The notes beneath the pieces were generated by a model, which was not told the origin of the DNA, made no database searches, and saw nothing but the letters and a program-made list of their open reading frames with translations. From Candidatus Omnitrophota bacterium (GTDB lineage: Bacteria > Omnitrophota > Gorgyraeia > Gorgyraeales > Gorgyraeaceae), in assembly GCA_018819285.1 (NCBI GenBank), contig JAHJQM010000020.1:1-61967 (forward strand): DNA of 61,967 nucleotides. The letters run 5' to 3'. Shown here in pieces: positions 25,023 through 32,878 of the stretch. Position 1 is the stretch's first letter. Each line of letters opens with the position of its first letter. The position numbers and the translations under genes were made by a program.

Positions 25023-25160
25023 TTATAGTGCTTCAAACTGATCTTTTCCTACCCCACACTCAGGGCAGGTCCAATCATCCGATAAATCCTCGAACGCCAC
25101 ATTATTATTATCTGCAGGATCATATACATACCCACATACAATGCACTTGTATTTTTTCAT
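25023..25160 (-). CDS. rub: Rubredoxin
   Basis: A 45-residue ORF below the ORF-track cutoff: it starts [15 protein letters not shown] and ends [14 protein letters not shown], the FeS4 fold with two CxxC pairs. It is slightly shorter than usual (about 52) in the loop between the pairs. AGGAGGTGAAG gives a very strong ribosome site for the ATG at 25160. It lies between tpx and the neelaredoxin gene and probably carries electrons to neelaredoxin and rubrerythrin. Confidence 0.95.
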   Translation of the reverse strand: MKKYKCIVCGYVYDPADNNNVAFEDLSDDWTCPECGVGKDQFEAL

Positions 25161-25172
25161 CTTCACCTCCTC

Positions 25173-25688
25173 TTATTTTATAACGCTCTTTAAAGCCCCT
25201 AGTGCTGCTTCATAATCAGGTGGAGATGTAAGTTCTGGCACAACTTGAACATATTTAATAATATCATTCTTGTCTAGTATAAATATCGCTCTGGCCAAAA
25301 GCCTCAACTCCTTTATTAGCACCCCAAACTTCTGGCCAAAATCAGCGCTTCTATGGTCTGATAGGGTTTTTACTATCTTTATATCATTTGCCTGGCAAAA
25401 TCTTTTCTGGGCAAATGGCAGGTCCATTGAAATAAAGATGATCACCAGGTCTTTTGAAAGTTTTGATGCCTCATCGTTAAAACGTTTTATCTCAAGGTCA
25501 CACACAGGAGTATCCAGAGAAGGGACGGAAGCGATTAATTTTATTTTATTTTTAAAACTCGACAGCAGCACCTCTTCCATATTCGTATTCAAGACTTTAA
25601 AATCTTGCGCCTTTTGGTCTAGCTTTGCTTCCTCTCCTAATAAAGTTACTGGATTACCTTTTACTTTCACAACACTCTCTCGCTCCAT
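25173..25688 (-). CDS. tpx: Thiol peroxidase (atypical 2-Cys peroxiredoxin)
   Basis: It reduces H2O2 and alkyl peroxides using thioredoxin-type donors. The active-site motif PSLDTPVC has the peroxidatic Cys63, and the resolving Cys98 is in RFCQA. These positions and the 171-residue length fit Tpx. It is the first gene of the long leftward operon, with GGAGGGTGGC before the ATG and a promoter whose -10 lies in a palindrome shared with the rrf2 promoter. That points to control by the Rrf2 protein. Confidence 0.95.
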   Translation of the reverse strand: MERESVVKVKGNPVTLLGEEAKLDQKAQDFKVLNTNMEEVLLSSFKNKIKLIASVPSLDTPVCDLEIKRFNDEASKLSKDLVIIFISMDLPFAQKRFCQANDIKIVKTLSDHRSADFGQKFGVLIKELRLLARAIFILDKNDIIKYVQVVPELTSPPDYEAALGALKSVIK

Positions 25689-25703
25689 GCCACCCTCCTT
25701 TAA

Positions 25704-25741
25704 ATTGATACTATTTTAGTATCATTAAAGATGTTTGTCAA
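25704..25741 (-). promoter_or_regulatory. Promoter and likely Rrf2 operator of the tpx operon
   Basis: Minus strand: -35 TTGACA (25741-25736), 17 bases, -10 TAAAAT (25718-25713). ATGATACTAAAATAGTATCAAT (25725-25704) is a palindrome with perfect arms GATACTA/TAGTATC and covers the -10 box. It differs at only one base from the rrf2 promoter element at 15329-15350. Confidence 0.87.
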
Positions 25742-25777
25742 GCAAAAAATAACTGTCAGTTGACATTTTTTGCTTGA
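25738..25777 (-). terminator. Hairpin between the PHP-kinase gene and the tpx promoter
   Basis: TCAAGCAAAAAAT (25738-25750) pairs perfectly with ATTTTTTGCTTGA (25765-25777), and the loop contains a further TGTCA/TGACA. On the minus strand the right arm holds a T-run inside the stem. It overlaps the -35 box of tpx. It may end transcription from upstream or shape the promoter DNA. Confidence 0.45.
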
Positions 25778-25823
25778 TACTGCAAAGATTTTTGCGGCGC
25801 AACAAAAATATTAATATAACTCA

Positions 25824-25870
25824 AAAACAACTTTACAAAACCGATAGTGTTACTTTTGTAAAGTTGTTTT
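25824..25870. repeat. AACTTTACAA-type inverted repeat at the end of the PHP-kinase gene
   Basis: A perfect 17-bp stem (AAAACAACTTTACAAAA with its complement at 25854-25870) and a 13-base loop. The arm encodes the last residues TTLQK and holds the stop codon of the PHP-kinase gene. The core AACTTTACAA matches the palindromes at 9500, 10114 and 32879, but the loop differs. Confidence 0.85.
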
Positions 25871-27358
25871 GGTATTAGACCGTGAAATTAATACCTCCAT
25901 CTCAAGGCTTTGGCCTTTACCTACTTTTATTAAATAAGCTGCAATGCTCAGATTCGCCCTTATCTTAAAAAGATTTACCTCATCCATAAAATCTGGCAGG
26001 ACAATATCCGACTCCTTTATATAGGTATCTATAAAATCCGATTCTATGCAATATTTCGAAATTTCAGGATATGCGTAAAACTGGCTTTCAAATTGGGATA
26101 AAAAATACCCCACGTCAAATGAGCGCGGAAATAAAATGCTGTTCCCGAAATCTATCACAGAAATAAAAAGCGTAGTTATGTCCTGTTGTTTGTCCTGACC
26201 TATTATAATATTTTTAGGATGATAGTCTCCGTGATTCAATATAAACGAATCTCTGGCCTTTAAATACATTTCTTCTTCTTTATCCTTCACAAGATTTATA
26301 ACAGGCTCTATTTTCTTTAAATACGGGTTATTAGTCCTGACAAATGAATTAAGATACGAATCAAATCTTTTGCGCTCTTTTTTGATCGCGCCCTCTATAT
26401 CGCCATATTTTATGTTTTTATTATGAAACCTAGCAAGCCATTGGGCTGCCAGCCTGAAATAATTTAAACCTATAGTTTTATCCACATGCGTCAATAAATC
26501 AAAAAGATTTTTACCCCTCTGTCCGGTTTCAATAATAAGCTTTTCTTTATCATTGACATATATTATATCTGGCACTCTGTATTGTCCTTCTCCAAACCCA
26601 TTTTTGCACAAAAAGGCATTTATATCAGAAGAAGACTTTGCAGCCAGCCATTTTTTATCATCTGTTATATTTTTCATTATAATCCTACTCCTGGACTCGT
26701 CATAGCCTTTAGTACCGATTGTAATTTCAGTTACTATAATATTAGTGCCTGACTTTGGAATTTCCTTGAAGAATGGCCTGCACCTGGATTTTCTAATTTC
26801 TGTTACAAGGTCCTGCATTGTTGTAACCGAATGGTCGAACTGCGTGGGATACGCCCCTGCCATGCCTTCTGTATGAGCGTCGCTTCCACTAGAGGCTGTA
26901 AATTTATATTTATGCCATGCCTTAAGGCCCAAATAATTCTCTTTAGGCGTTTGATTCATGCTGAATATCTCTATTGCGTCCAGTATGGGATTTAATAATT
27001 CCTTTTCGTCAGGAATATTTCCGTTTCTAAAAGGGTGGGCCCAGACTAAACCAGCATCTGGAAAAAATGCCCTTAAATCTTTTAAACTAATTTCTTCTTC
27101 AATCGTCCTCTTCGCTCCGAACACAAGAACATGGCCGATATCTGTTTCCACTTCCTGGCCTGCCATTATCAAAAAATTCTCATCCAGCTCAGCTTCAATC
27201 TTAAGCGCCTTTATCTCGTCTTCCTCCCATAGATAATGATGCTCTGTAATAATAACGCCTTGCAGTTCTTTTCTCTTTACCTGCATGACAAGGCTTGCAG
27301 CGCCTGCCTGGCTGCATCTGGAATATCTTGAAGTATGGCAATGCATTTCTAACAACAT
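25850..27358 (-). CDS. PHP-domain phosphoesterase fused to an aminoglycoside-phosphotransferase-like kinase
   Basis: Residues about 1-210 are a PHP domain with metal ligands in MHCHTSRYS, TEHHY, AHPF and GSDAHTEG. Residues about 270-500 are an APH/choline-kinase-like fold with the catalytic NHGDYHPKNIIIG and the metal Asp in VIDFGNSILFP. PHP domains cut phosphate esters and the APH fold adds phosphate, so opposite chemistry on one small molecule is possible. The ORF-track start at 27448 is wrong: it runs through the cspA terminator. I start at the ATG 27358. I do not know this fusion from characterised enzymes. Confidence 0.8.
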   Translation of the reverse strand: MLLEMHCHTSRYSRCSQAGAASLVMQVKRKELQGVIITEHHYLWEEDEIKALKIEAELDENFLIMAGQEVETDIGHVLVFGAKRTIEEEISLKDLRAFFPDAGLVWAHPFRNGNIPDEKELLNPILDAIEIFSMNQTPKENYLGLKAWHKYKFTASSGSDAHTEGMAGAYPTQFDHSVTTMQDLVTEIRKSRCRPFFKEIPKSGTNIIVTEITIGTKGYDESRSRIIMKNITDDKKWLAAKSSSDINAFLCKNGFGEGQYRVPDIIYVNDKEKLIIETGQRGKNLFDLLTHVDKTIGLNYFRLAAQWLARFHNKNIKYGDIEGAIKKERKRFDSYLNSFVRTNNPYLKKIEPVINLVKDKEEEMYLKARDSFILNHGDYHPKNIIIGQDKQQDITTLFISVIDFGNSILFPRSFDVGYFLSQFESQFYAYPEISKYCIESDFIDTYIKESDIVLPDFMDEVNLFKIRANLSIAAYLIKVGKGQSLEMEVLISRSNTKTTLQK

Positions 27359-27364
27359 AAATAT

Positions 27365-27393
27365 ATAATACCTTTCTATTATCCTAAAAACAA
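27365..27393 (-). promoter_or_regulatory. Promoter of the PHP-kinase gene, leaderless
   Basis: Minus strand: TTGTTT (27393-27388), 17 bases, TATTAT (27370-27365), and then only 6 bases to the ATG. No ribosome site is present, so a leaderless mRNA is expected. Confidence 0.55.
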
Positions 27394-27408
27394 CACTAAA
27401 TTTTGGCC

Positions 27409-27449
27409 AAAAAAATGAGGCCCGGATCTTTATGATACCGGGCCTCATT
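27409..27449 (-). terminator. Rho-independent terminator of the cold-shock gene
   Basis: On the minus strand a 12-bp GC-rich stem (AATGAGGCCCGG / CCGGGCCTCATT) with a 12-base loop is followed by TTTTTT. It lies 23 bases after the cspA stop. It is the clearest classical terminator in the window. Confidence 0.92.
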
Positions 27450-27471
27450 GCTTTACTAATTTTCCGTCGAG

Positions 27472-27672
27472 TTATATCTTTACTACGTTTGTAGCCTGTT
27501 CGCCCTTAGGACCATTCTGTATGTCAAACTCTACTTCTTGGCCTTCTTCCAGAGACTTGTAGCCATCTCCCTGAATAACACTGTGATGCACGAATACATC
27601 CTTACCGTTCTCAGGCGTAATAAACCCATAACCTTTCTGGTTATTGAACCATTTTACTTTTCCTCGCGCCAT
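27472..27672 (-). CDS. cspA: Cold-shock protein (CspA family)
   Basis: A single cold-shock domain of 66 residues that binds single-stranded RNA and DNA. The RNP motifs KGYGFIT and VFVHHSVI are complete. AAAGGGGG precedes the ATG. It is a single-gene unit bounded by a strong terminator downstream and a 160-base upstream region with two promoters and a hairpin, so expression may respond to temperature or growth as in other csp genes. Confidence 0.96.
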   Translation of the reverse strand: MARGKVKWFNNQKGYGFITPENGKDVFVHHSVIQGDGYKSLEEGQEVEFDIQNGPKGEQATNVVKI

Positions 27673-27696
27673 TACTCACTACCCCCTTTCTTTAAG

Positions 27697-27725
27697 ATTA
27701 TAGCAAATAATGGCAGAAACAAAAA
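27697..27725 (-). promoter_or_regulatory. Proximal cspA promoter (P2)
   Basis: Minus strand: TTTTTG (27725-27720), 17 bases, TATAAT (27702-27697), about 25 bases before the cspA start codon. It lies downstream of a hairpin with a T-rich tail, whose T-run forms its -35. Confidence 0.6.
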
Positions 27726-27727
27726 CA

Positions 27728-27756
27728 CCGTAAGGTTAGTACTCGTTACCTTACGG
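27728..27756 (-). terminator. Hairpin with T-rich tail in the cspA leader (possible attenuator)
   Basis: On the minus strand CCGTAAGGT and ACCTTACGG form a 9-bp stem, followed by GTTTTTGTTT. It lies between the distal and proximal cspA promoters and could stop or pause transcripts from P1 or from the gene upstream. Confidence 0.5.
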
Positions 27757-27803
27757 CTCCAAACTTCTAAACCCTTATTTACTACTGCTTACTGATTAAA
27801 AAT

Positions 27804-27831
27804 AGTATAGCATATTCTTTATCTTTGTCAA
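27804..27831 (-). promoter_or_regulatory. Distal promoter (P1) upstream of cspA
   Basis: Minus strand: consensus TTGACA (27831-27826), 16 bases, TATACT (27809-27804). It begins only 4 bases after the stop of the 50-residue gene. It would give a long cspA leader of about 120 bases that includes the hairpin. Confidence 0.7.
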
Positions 27832-27834
27832 TAA

Positions 27835-27987
27835 TTATTTCTTCGGTTTTCTTCGCAAAGCTTTTTCCATCCTGGCGCAAGCTTCCTGAGAAGTCCTGCC
27901 TTCTGTTAGATTATTACAGCAAATAGCTGCATAACCTTTTCTGTTCCTTATCTTAAGAACAGTTACTGTCTTTCCGCCTATCTTCAT
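27835..27987 (-). CDS. Conserved 50-residue protein, unknown
   Basis: The true start is the ATG at 27987 with GGAGGCGAT before it. The ORF-track start reads back into the response regulator. The product begins MKIGGKTVTVLKIRNRKGY, has ICCNN in the middle and ends in a basic tail RRKPKK. Two adjacent Cys and one more suggest metal binding or redox chemistry, but I do not recognise a family. It lies 13 bases after the response regulator gene and is probably translated from the same mRNA. Confidence 0.65.
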   Translation of the reverse strand: MKIGGKTVTVLKIRNRKGYAAICCNNLTEGRTSQEACARMEKALRRKPKK

Positions 27988-28000
27988 ATCGCCTCCTGCC

Positions 28001-28375
28001 TTATTTATCGAGTAAATTTTTCTTGATTGTCTCCAATAGCATTTCTCCGTTAAAAGGCTTATAAATGAAATCAGCTGCGCCATTAATCATGGCTTTATTC
28101 AATATTAGTTTGTCTCCTGTGCCACTTAGCATTATAACAGGTATATGTAATGTCTTTGGATTGTTTTTTAATTTTAAAAGCGTTTGAAGCCCGTCCATCC
28201 TGGGCATCACTACATCTAAAAGGATCAGATCTGGAATCTCCTTTTCAGCCTTTTCAATTCCTTCCTTACCGTCATTTGCCGATACAACATCATAATTCGA
28301 CTCTATTAGTCTGAGTTTATTCATCTTTATTATATCTTCTTCATCATCAACTAAAAGTATCTTTTTCTTATTCAC
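28001..28375 (-). CDS. Single-domain response regulator (CheY-like)
   Basis: A receiver domain alone (124 residues): acidic pair D10-D11, phospho-acceptor D54 in LILLDVVMPRMDG, SGT in the fifth-strand region and the Lys in YKPF. No output domain is present, so it acts through protein partners. No histidine kinase gene is in the window. It is followed by the 50-residue gene. Confidence 0.92.
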   Translation of the reverse strand: MNKKKILLVDDEEDIIKMNKLRLIESNYDVVSANDGKEGIEKAEKEIPDLILLDVVMPRMDGLQTLLKLKNNPKTLHIPVIMLSGTGDKLILNKAMINGAADFIYKPFNGEMLLETIKKNLLDK

Positions 28376-28405
28376 AACGCCTCCAATTTTTATGAAGTAA
28401 AACCA

Positions 28406-28996
28406 TCACCACTTTTCCCAGTGCACATTCGCCGGGTCGAATTTATCTTTTGGCTTTTCATCTCCCAAAGAATAGCCTACAGGAATTACATTTAAAGGCA
28501 CTATATTTTCAGGTATGTCCAGAACTTTCCTTACATGTCCCATCCTTTCCTGGGAAGGATAAGCTGCCGTCCATACTGCGCCCAGACTCATTGACTCGGC
28601 AGCTAAAAGTATATTCTCTGTCGCAGCTGAACAATCCTGTATCCAAAATTCCTTTCCTTCTCCAGGAAGAGCTTTTTCCATAACTCCACATACTATGATT
28701 CCAGCGCCTGCCTTGGTAAGCATCTTTGTATAAGGCAATCCCATCTCCAGCTCTTCCAGCTTAGCCTTATCGGTAACTATAATAAAAGCCCAAGGCCTTC
28801 TATCCACAGCCGTAGGCGCTGCCATGCCTGCCTTAACAAGCATCAATAAATCTTCTTTTGCAACTTTGCGGTTTATATAATGTCTGACACTTTTGCGACT
28901 ATGTATGACTTTAAGCGTAGGATTGTCCTCAGCATAGCCTATTGCAACTATTCCAATAAAAAATATGGCTATACTTATCAGTCTAAATATTTTCAC
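28406..28996 (-). CDS. Nitroreductase-family protein with export signal
   Basis: An FMN-dependent nitroreductase fold (HSRKSVRHYINRKV, APTAVDRRPWAFIIV, DCSAATENILLAAESMSLGAVW, PVGYSLGDEKP). Unlike the usual cytoplasmic members it begins with a clear Sec signal peptide or membrane anchor (MKIFRLISIAIFFIGIVAIGYAED). FMN is normally inserted in the cytoplasm, so an exported form would need another route or an anchor. Its substrate is unknown. Its own gene unit is likely. Confidence 0.87.
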   Translation of the reverse strand: MKIFRLISIAIFFIGIVAIGYAEDNPTLKVIHSRKSVRHYINRKVAKEDLLMLVKAGMAAPTAVDRRPWAFIIVTDKAKLEELEMGLPYTKMLTKAGAGIIVCGVMEKALPGEGKEFWIQDCSAATENILLAAESMSLGAVWTAAYPSQERMGHVRKVLDIPENIVPLNVIPVGYSLGDEKPKDKFDPANVHWEKW

Positions 28997-29054
28997 AGCG
29001 TTCCTCCTTTAAAAAAATACACACCTTTACCTTTTTTAACAGCAAGTCCGACAC

Positions 29055-31748
29055 TTAAGATTTACGCATACAGTTTCTTATAAATTTTACTATTTCCATT
29101 GCCCACAATGGAAATGACGAGATGAGTATCACAAGGCCCCAGTCAAAAGCCCCTAGCGGCTCTGTTTTAAAAATAGTCTGCAAGAACGGCTGGTAGACTA
29201 CCAGCATCTGAAGAGAGAATGAAATAAGAGTAGCCAGGATCAATTTTTTATTTGTCAAAAATCCTATCTTAAAAATAGACTCCCTGTTACTGCGGCAGTT
29301 AAAGGAATGGAATAACTGAGCGCAGGATAGCACTATAAATGCAGCTGTCCTTGCGCGGCCGATGCCTTCCTTTTCAATAAATAATACAAAGCTGAAAGCA
29401 AGCAAGCTGCAAAGCGCTATAAAAGCCCCCTGCCAGAGCATTAAAAAACCATTCTCTCTTGTAATAACAGGCTCGTCAGGTTTGCGCGGCTTTCGGGCCA
29501 TTATATTTTTGTCGACAGGATCCATTCCCAGGGCAAGCGCAGGCAGGCCGTCAGTCACAAGATTCACCCATAATATCTGTATAGGCAAAAGCGGCACAGG
29601 AAAACCTATTAGAGATGAAATAAGCATTACTAAAATCTCTCCTACATTACAAGACAGAAGATAATGTATGAATTTTTTGATATTATCGTATATGCCCCTT
29701 CCTTCTTCTACTGCTGAAACAATAGAGGCAAAATTATCATCTGTAATAATCATGTCGGACACTTCTTTTGTAACATCTGTGCCTGTGATGCCCATACTGA
29801 TGCCTATGTCAGCTTCTTTTACTGCGGGCGCGTCATTTACGCCATCGCCTGTCATTGCTACGACTTCGCCGTGTCTGCGCCACACTTTTACAATCCTGAG
29901 CTTATGTTCAGGCGAAACCCTGGCGTAAACAGGGATATTTTCTATTTCTTCATAAAATTTTTCGTCGCTTAATCTATCAAGTTCCTCGCCTGTGAGAGCT
30001 ATTGAATCTTTTTTGAAAAATCCAAGCTCTTTGGCTATAGCGATTGCGGTATTTTTATGGTCGCCTGTTATCATTACTGTTTTTATGCCTGCGGAATTGC
30101 ATTTTTCAATAGCACCTTTGACCTCTTCCCTCGCAGGGTCTATCATTGCCACAAGGCCTAAAAATACGAGATCTTTTTCAATTGCCTCAGCGCTGTAGCT
30201 TTCAGGCGTTTTATCCAGGGTTCTATAACCTATAGCAAGCACTCTCATCGCGGATGAGGCAAGCTTTTCATTAGTTGCAAAGATTTCTTTTTTATCCTTA
30301 TCTTCCAATTTTCTAACACTATCTCTGTCTTCTATTTGAACACAGTCTTCTAAGAATATATCTGGCGCTCCTTTAATAAAGGCGATTATCTTGCCATTAT
30401 CCCGCCTGACTATTGTCATTTTTTTACGCTCAGAATCAAATGGTATTTCTTCAATAAATGGGAATTTATTTTCCAGGTCTTTTTTCCATACATTCAATTT
30501 GGCAGCGCAGCTAAGCATAGCGCCTTCTGTGGGATCGCCTATTATTTTATAGCCTGTTGCGTCTTTAACAAGGTCTGCTCCATTACAGAGCGCTGAGTAA
30601 GAAAGAAGTTTCTTTAGCTCTGGGTAATCAACAGGGTCTATTGTTTTATAATCTCTTGTAAATTCGCCTTTTACGTCATAACCAACTCCTGTTACATTGA
30701 ATAAAATTCTATTTATATAAACTGCCTGGACTGTCATCTCGTTTTTTGTGAGAGTGCCTGTCTTATCAGAACAAATGACTGTGGCACAGCCGAGCGTCTC
30801 TACTGAAGGCAATTTTCTTATGATGGCGTGGCGTTTTACCATTCTCTGGACGCCTAGCGCAAGAGCTATGGTTACGACTGCAGGGAGCCCCTCAGGGATT
30901 GCAGCAACAGCCAGGCTCACTGAAGTTAAAAATACATCTATAATTTTATTGCCGCGTAAAATCTGAAGTAAAAATACAAGCCCTACAAGGCCGAAACAGA
31001 TATAAACTATAAATTTCCCGAATTCTTCTAATCTTTTCTGTAAAGGCGTTACGTCTTCTTTCACTCCCTGGATCATGCCGGCAATATTACCTAGCTCTGT
31101 CTCCATGCCTGTTTCCACTACAATAGCCCTAGCCTTACCAGATGCAATAGATGTTCCCATATAGACCATATTTGCTCTGTCAGCCAATGGCACTTCTCGT
31201 TCCTTTAAGGAAAGTGTGGTTTTTGCCACAGGATGAGATTCCCCGGTGAGACTAGCCTCTGCCACACTAAAATTAGGAGTAACCCATATAAGTCTGGCGT
31301 CAGCTGGAATATTATCCCCTGCCTCAAGTTCGATCAAATCCCCTGGGACTATTTTATAGGAATTTATGATTTTGCGGCTGCCTTCGCGGATAACTTTTGA
31401 ATTCGGGGAGGAAAGCTTCTTTAAAGCAGCTAGAGATTTTTCTGCGCGGTATTCCTGGATAAAGCCAAGTATTGCATTTAATATTACAATCGCTATTATG
31501 GCAAATGCGTCTATCCATTCCTGTAAGAACCCTGAGACAAGCGCCGCGCCAATTAAAACCCATACGATAAAATCTTTAAACTGGCCTATGAAAATATCCA
31601 GAGGATTTATTTCTTTTTTCTCCTTGAGCTGGTTAGGCCCGTATTTCTCGAGCCTTGATTCAGCTTCCTTACAAGCAAGGCCCCTGGCAGAATCTACGCC
31701 AAGGGCTTTTTCTATTTCACCTATATCCTGTTCCCACCAGTTATTCAT
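29055..31748 (-). CDS. Calcium-translocating P-type ATPase
   Basis: A P2-type cation ATPase of 897 residues that exports or stores Ca2+. Visible are the N-terminal cation ATPase domain, the actuator motif SLTGES, the membrane motif AIPEGLPAVVTIAL, the phosphorylation site CSDKTGTLTKNEM, KGAPD, MITGDH, MTGDGVNDAPA and the C-terminal helices. PEGL in helix 4 fits Ca2+ (SERCA/PMCA) rather than heavy metals. It sits 6 bases after a small metal-binding exported protein and near a ZIP transporter, giving a metal-homeostasis group. Confidence 0.93.
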   Translation of the reverse strand: MNNWWEQDIGEIEKALGVDSARGLACKEAESRLEKYGPNQLKEKKEINPLDIFIGQFKDFIVWVLIGAALVSGFLQEWIDAFAIIAIVILNAILGFIQEYRAEKSLAALKKLSSPNSKVIREGSRKIINSYKIVPGDLIELEAGDNIPADARLIWVTPNFSVAEASLTGESHPVAKTTLSLKEREVPLADRANMVYMGTSIASGKARAIVVETGMETELGNIAGMIQGVKEDVTPLQKRLEEFGKFIVYICFGLVGLVFLLQILRGNKIIDVFLTSVSLAVAAIPEGLPAVVTIALALGVQRMVKRHAIIRKLPSVETLGCATVICSDKTGTLTKNEMTVQAVYINRILFNVTGVGYDVKGEFTRDYKTIDPVDYPELKKLLSYSALCNGADLVKDATGYKIIGDPTEGAMLSCAAKLNVWKKDLENKFPFIEEIPFDSERKKMTIVRRDNGKIIAFIKGAPDIFLEDCVQIEDRDSVRKLEDKDKKEIFATNEKLASSAMRVLAIGYRTLDKTPESYSAEAIEKDLVFLGLVAMIDPAREEVKGAIEKCNSAGIKTVMITGDHKNTAIAIAKELGFFKKDSIALTGEELDRLSDEKFYEEIENIPVYARVSPEHKLRIVKVWRRHGEVVAMTGDGVNDAPAVKEADIGISMGITGTDVTKEVSDMIITDDNFASIVSAVEEGRGIYDNIKKFIHYLLSCNVGEILVMLISSLIGFPVPLLPIQILWVNLVTDGLPALALGMDPVDKNIMARKPRKPDEPVITRENGFLMLWQGAFIALCSLLAFSFVLFIEKEGIGRARTAAFIVLSCAQLFHSFNCRSNRESIFKIGFLTNKKLILATLISFSLQMLVVYQPFLQTIFKTEPLGAFDWGLVILISSFPLWAMEIVKFIRNCMRKS

Positions 31749-31753
31749 ATTTG

Positions 31754-32092
31754 TTATTTTTTATCTTGCATCTTGCTGCACATAGGGCAATTCTTTTTCA
31801 TTTCTTCCATTGAATTTTTCATCGCTTCCATATCCATTTTTATTTCAACTTCTTTTACCAGGTTCATACTTGCATCATATTTTATAAGTTTATTGCCCAT
31901 CATCAACACCACTCCGCCATCTTGAGTCGCAATCAGCTTTTTGCCGTCCATCATCATTTTATGCATAGGGCACATTGAACAACCATGTCCTTTTTTATCC
32001 CATTTTTTATCACTCATATCTCTGGCAAAAGATACGGATAAAAAAGACATGCAGATTAATGCTGCAAGAAACACAAAAAGTATTTTCTTCAT
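31754..32092 (-). CDS. Exported Met/Cys/His-rich small protein, probable metal binding
   Basis: The start is the ATG at 32092 with AAGGGGTG upstream, not the first Met of the ORF. A signal peptide (about 22 residues, ends VSFA-R) is followed by a short domain with HGCSMCPMHKMMM and, at the end, NCPMCSKM. CPMH and CPMC motifs of this sort are found in periplasmic copper- or other metal-binding proteins. It lies between the ZIP and the P-type ATPase genes, overlapping the former's context, which supports metal handling. Confidence 0.72.
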   Translation of the reverse strand: MKKILFVFLAALICMSFLSVSFARDMSDKKWDKKGHGCSMCPMHKMMMDGKKLIATQDGGVVLMMGNKLIKYDASMNLVKEVEIKMDMEAMKNSMEEMKKNCPMCSKMQDKK

Positions 32093-32108
32093 CTTACACC
32101 CCTTTCTT

Positions 32109-32861
32109 TTATTCAACGAAAACCAGCAAAGCCATTATGCCAATCCCCAGCATAATCGCAACAAGCTGTAGTAACGACGTAGAAATCTTTACGTGGTCTT
32201 CCTTGTGAAGTTCCGGTATCAGATCAGACCCTCCGATATATAAAAACCCGCCTGCTGTTATCGGCAATAGATACATTGCAAAACCTTTTATCCTGGATTC
32301 CAGGATAAGAGCTATTATTGCGCCAACCACAGCTGTAAGCGCTGAAATAAAATTTAAAAAAAGCGCTTTTTTTACAGTTATACCGCTATAAATAAGTATG
32401 CCGAAATCACCTATCTCCTGAGGAATTTCATGAAGTATCACAGCAAGAGTAGTTGCTATGCCTATTGGAACAGACACAACAAAACTAGCAGCAACTATCA
32501 TGCCGTCCAGCATGTTATGCACGCCATCACCTACTAGATTCATCATGGCTACAGGATGGATATGCTCTTTAGAAACAGGTACGTGGCAATGTCTCCAGCG
32601 TATGAATTTTTCAAGAATGAAAAAAATAAAAATCCCCGCTAGAATATAAAGAGAGGTTTTAAGATTCACTCCTAAGGCCTCAAAAGACTGCGGCAGAAGA
32701 TGTATAAAGACATCTCCAAATAATCCGCCTACTGCAAAACTTACTAGAATTAGCAAAATAGCTTTGAGTTTTGTTTTATTCAAAGAAAGCGTAACTACGC
32801 CGACCAAAGAAATCAGACTTATTGCAATCACGCTTCCTATTGTCCACGCCCAAACCTTCAT
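32109..32861 (-). CDS. ZIP-family divalent metal transporter
   Basis: An eight-helix transporter. Helix 4 has GDGVHNMLDGM and helix 5 has HEIPQEIGDF, the binuclear metal site of ZIP proteins, which move Zn2+, Fe2+ or Mn2+ into the cytoplasm. A His-rich stretch (RWRHCHVPVSKEHIH) precedes helix 4. The start is the ATG at 32861 with AAAAGGATG upstream; the longer ORF begins inside a palindrome. 250 residues. Confidence 0.93.
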   Translation of the reverse strand: MKVWAWTIGSVIAISLISLVGVVTLSLNKTKLKAILLILVSFAVGGLFGDVFIHLLPQSFEALGVNLKTSLYILAGIFIFFILEKFIRWRHCHVPVSKEHIHPVAMMNLVGDGVHNMLDGMIVAASFVVSVPIGIATTLAVILHEIPQEIGDFGILIYSGITVKKALFLNFISALTAVVGAIIALILESRIKGFAMYLLPITAGGFLYIGGSDLIPELHKEDHVKISTSLLQLVAIMLGIGIMALLVFVE

Positions 32862-32878
32862 ATCATCCTTTTTATCCC

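Noticed and set aside
27359-27448. N-terminal extension of the PHP-kinase ORF (30 residues)
   Set aside because: It contains the promoter and runs through the cspA terminator hairpin, and the residues are not PHP-like.
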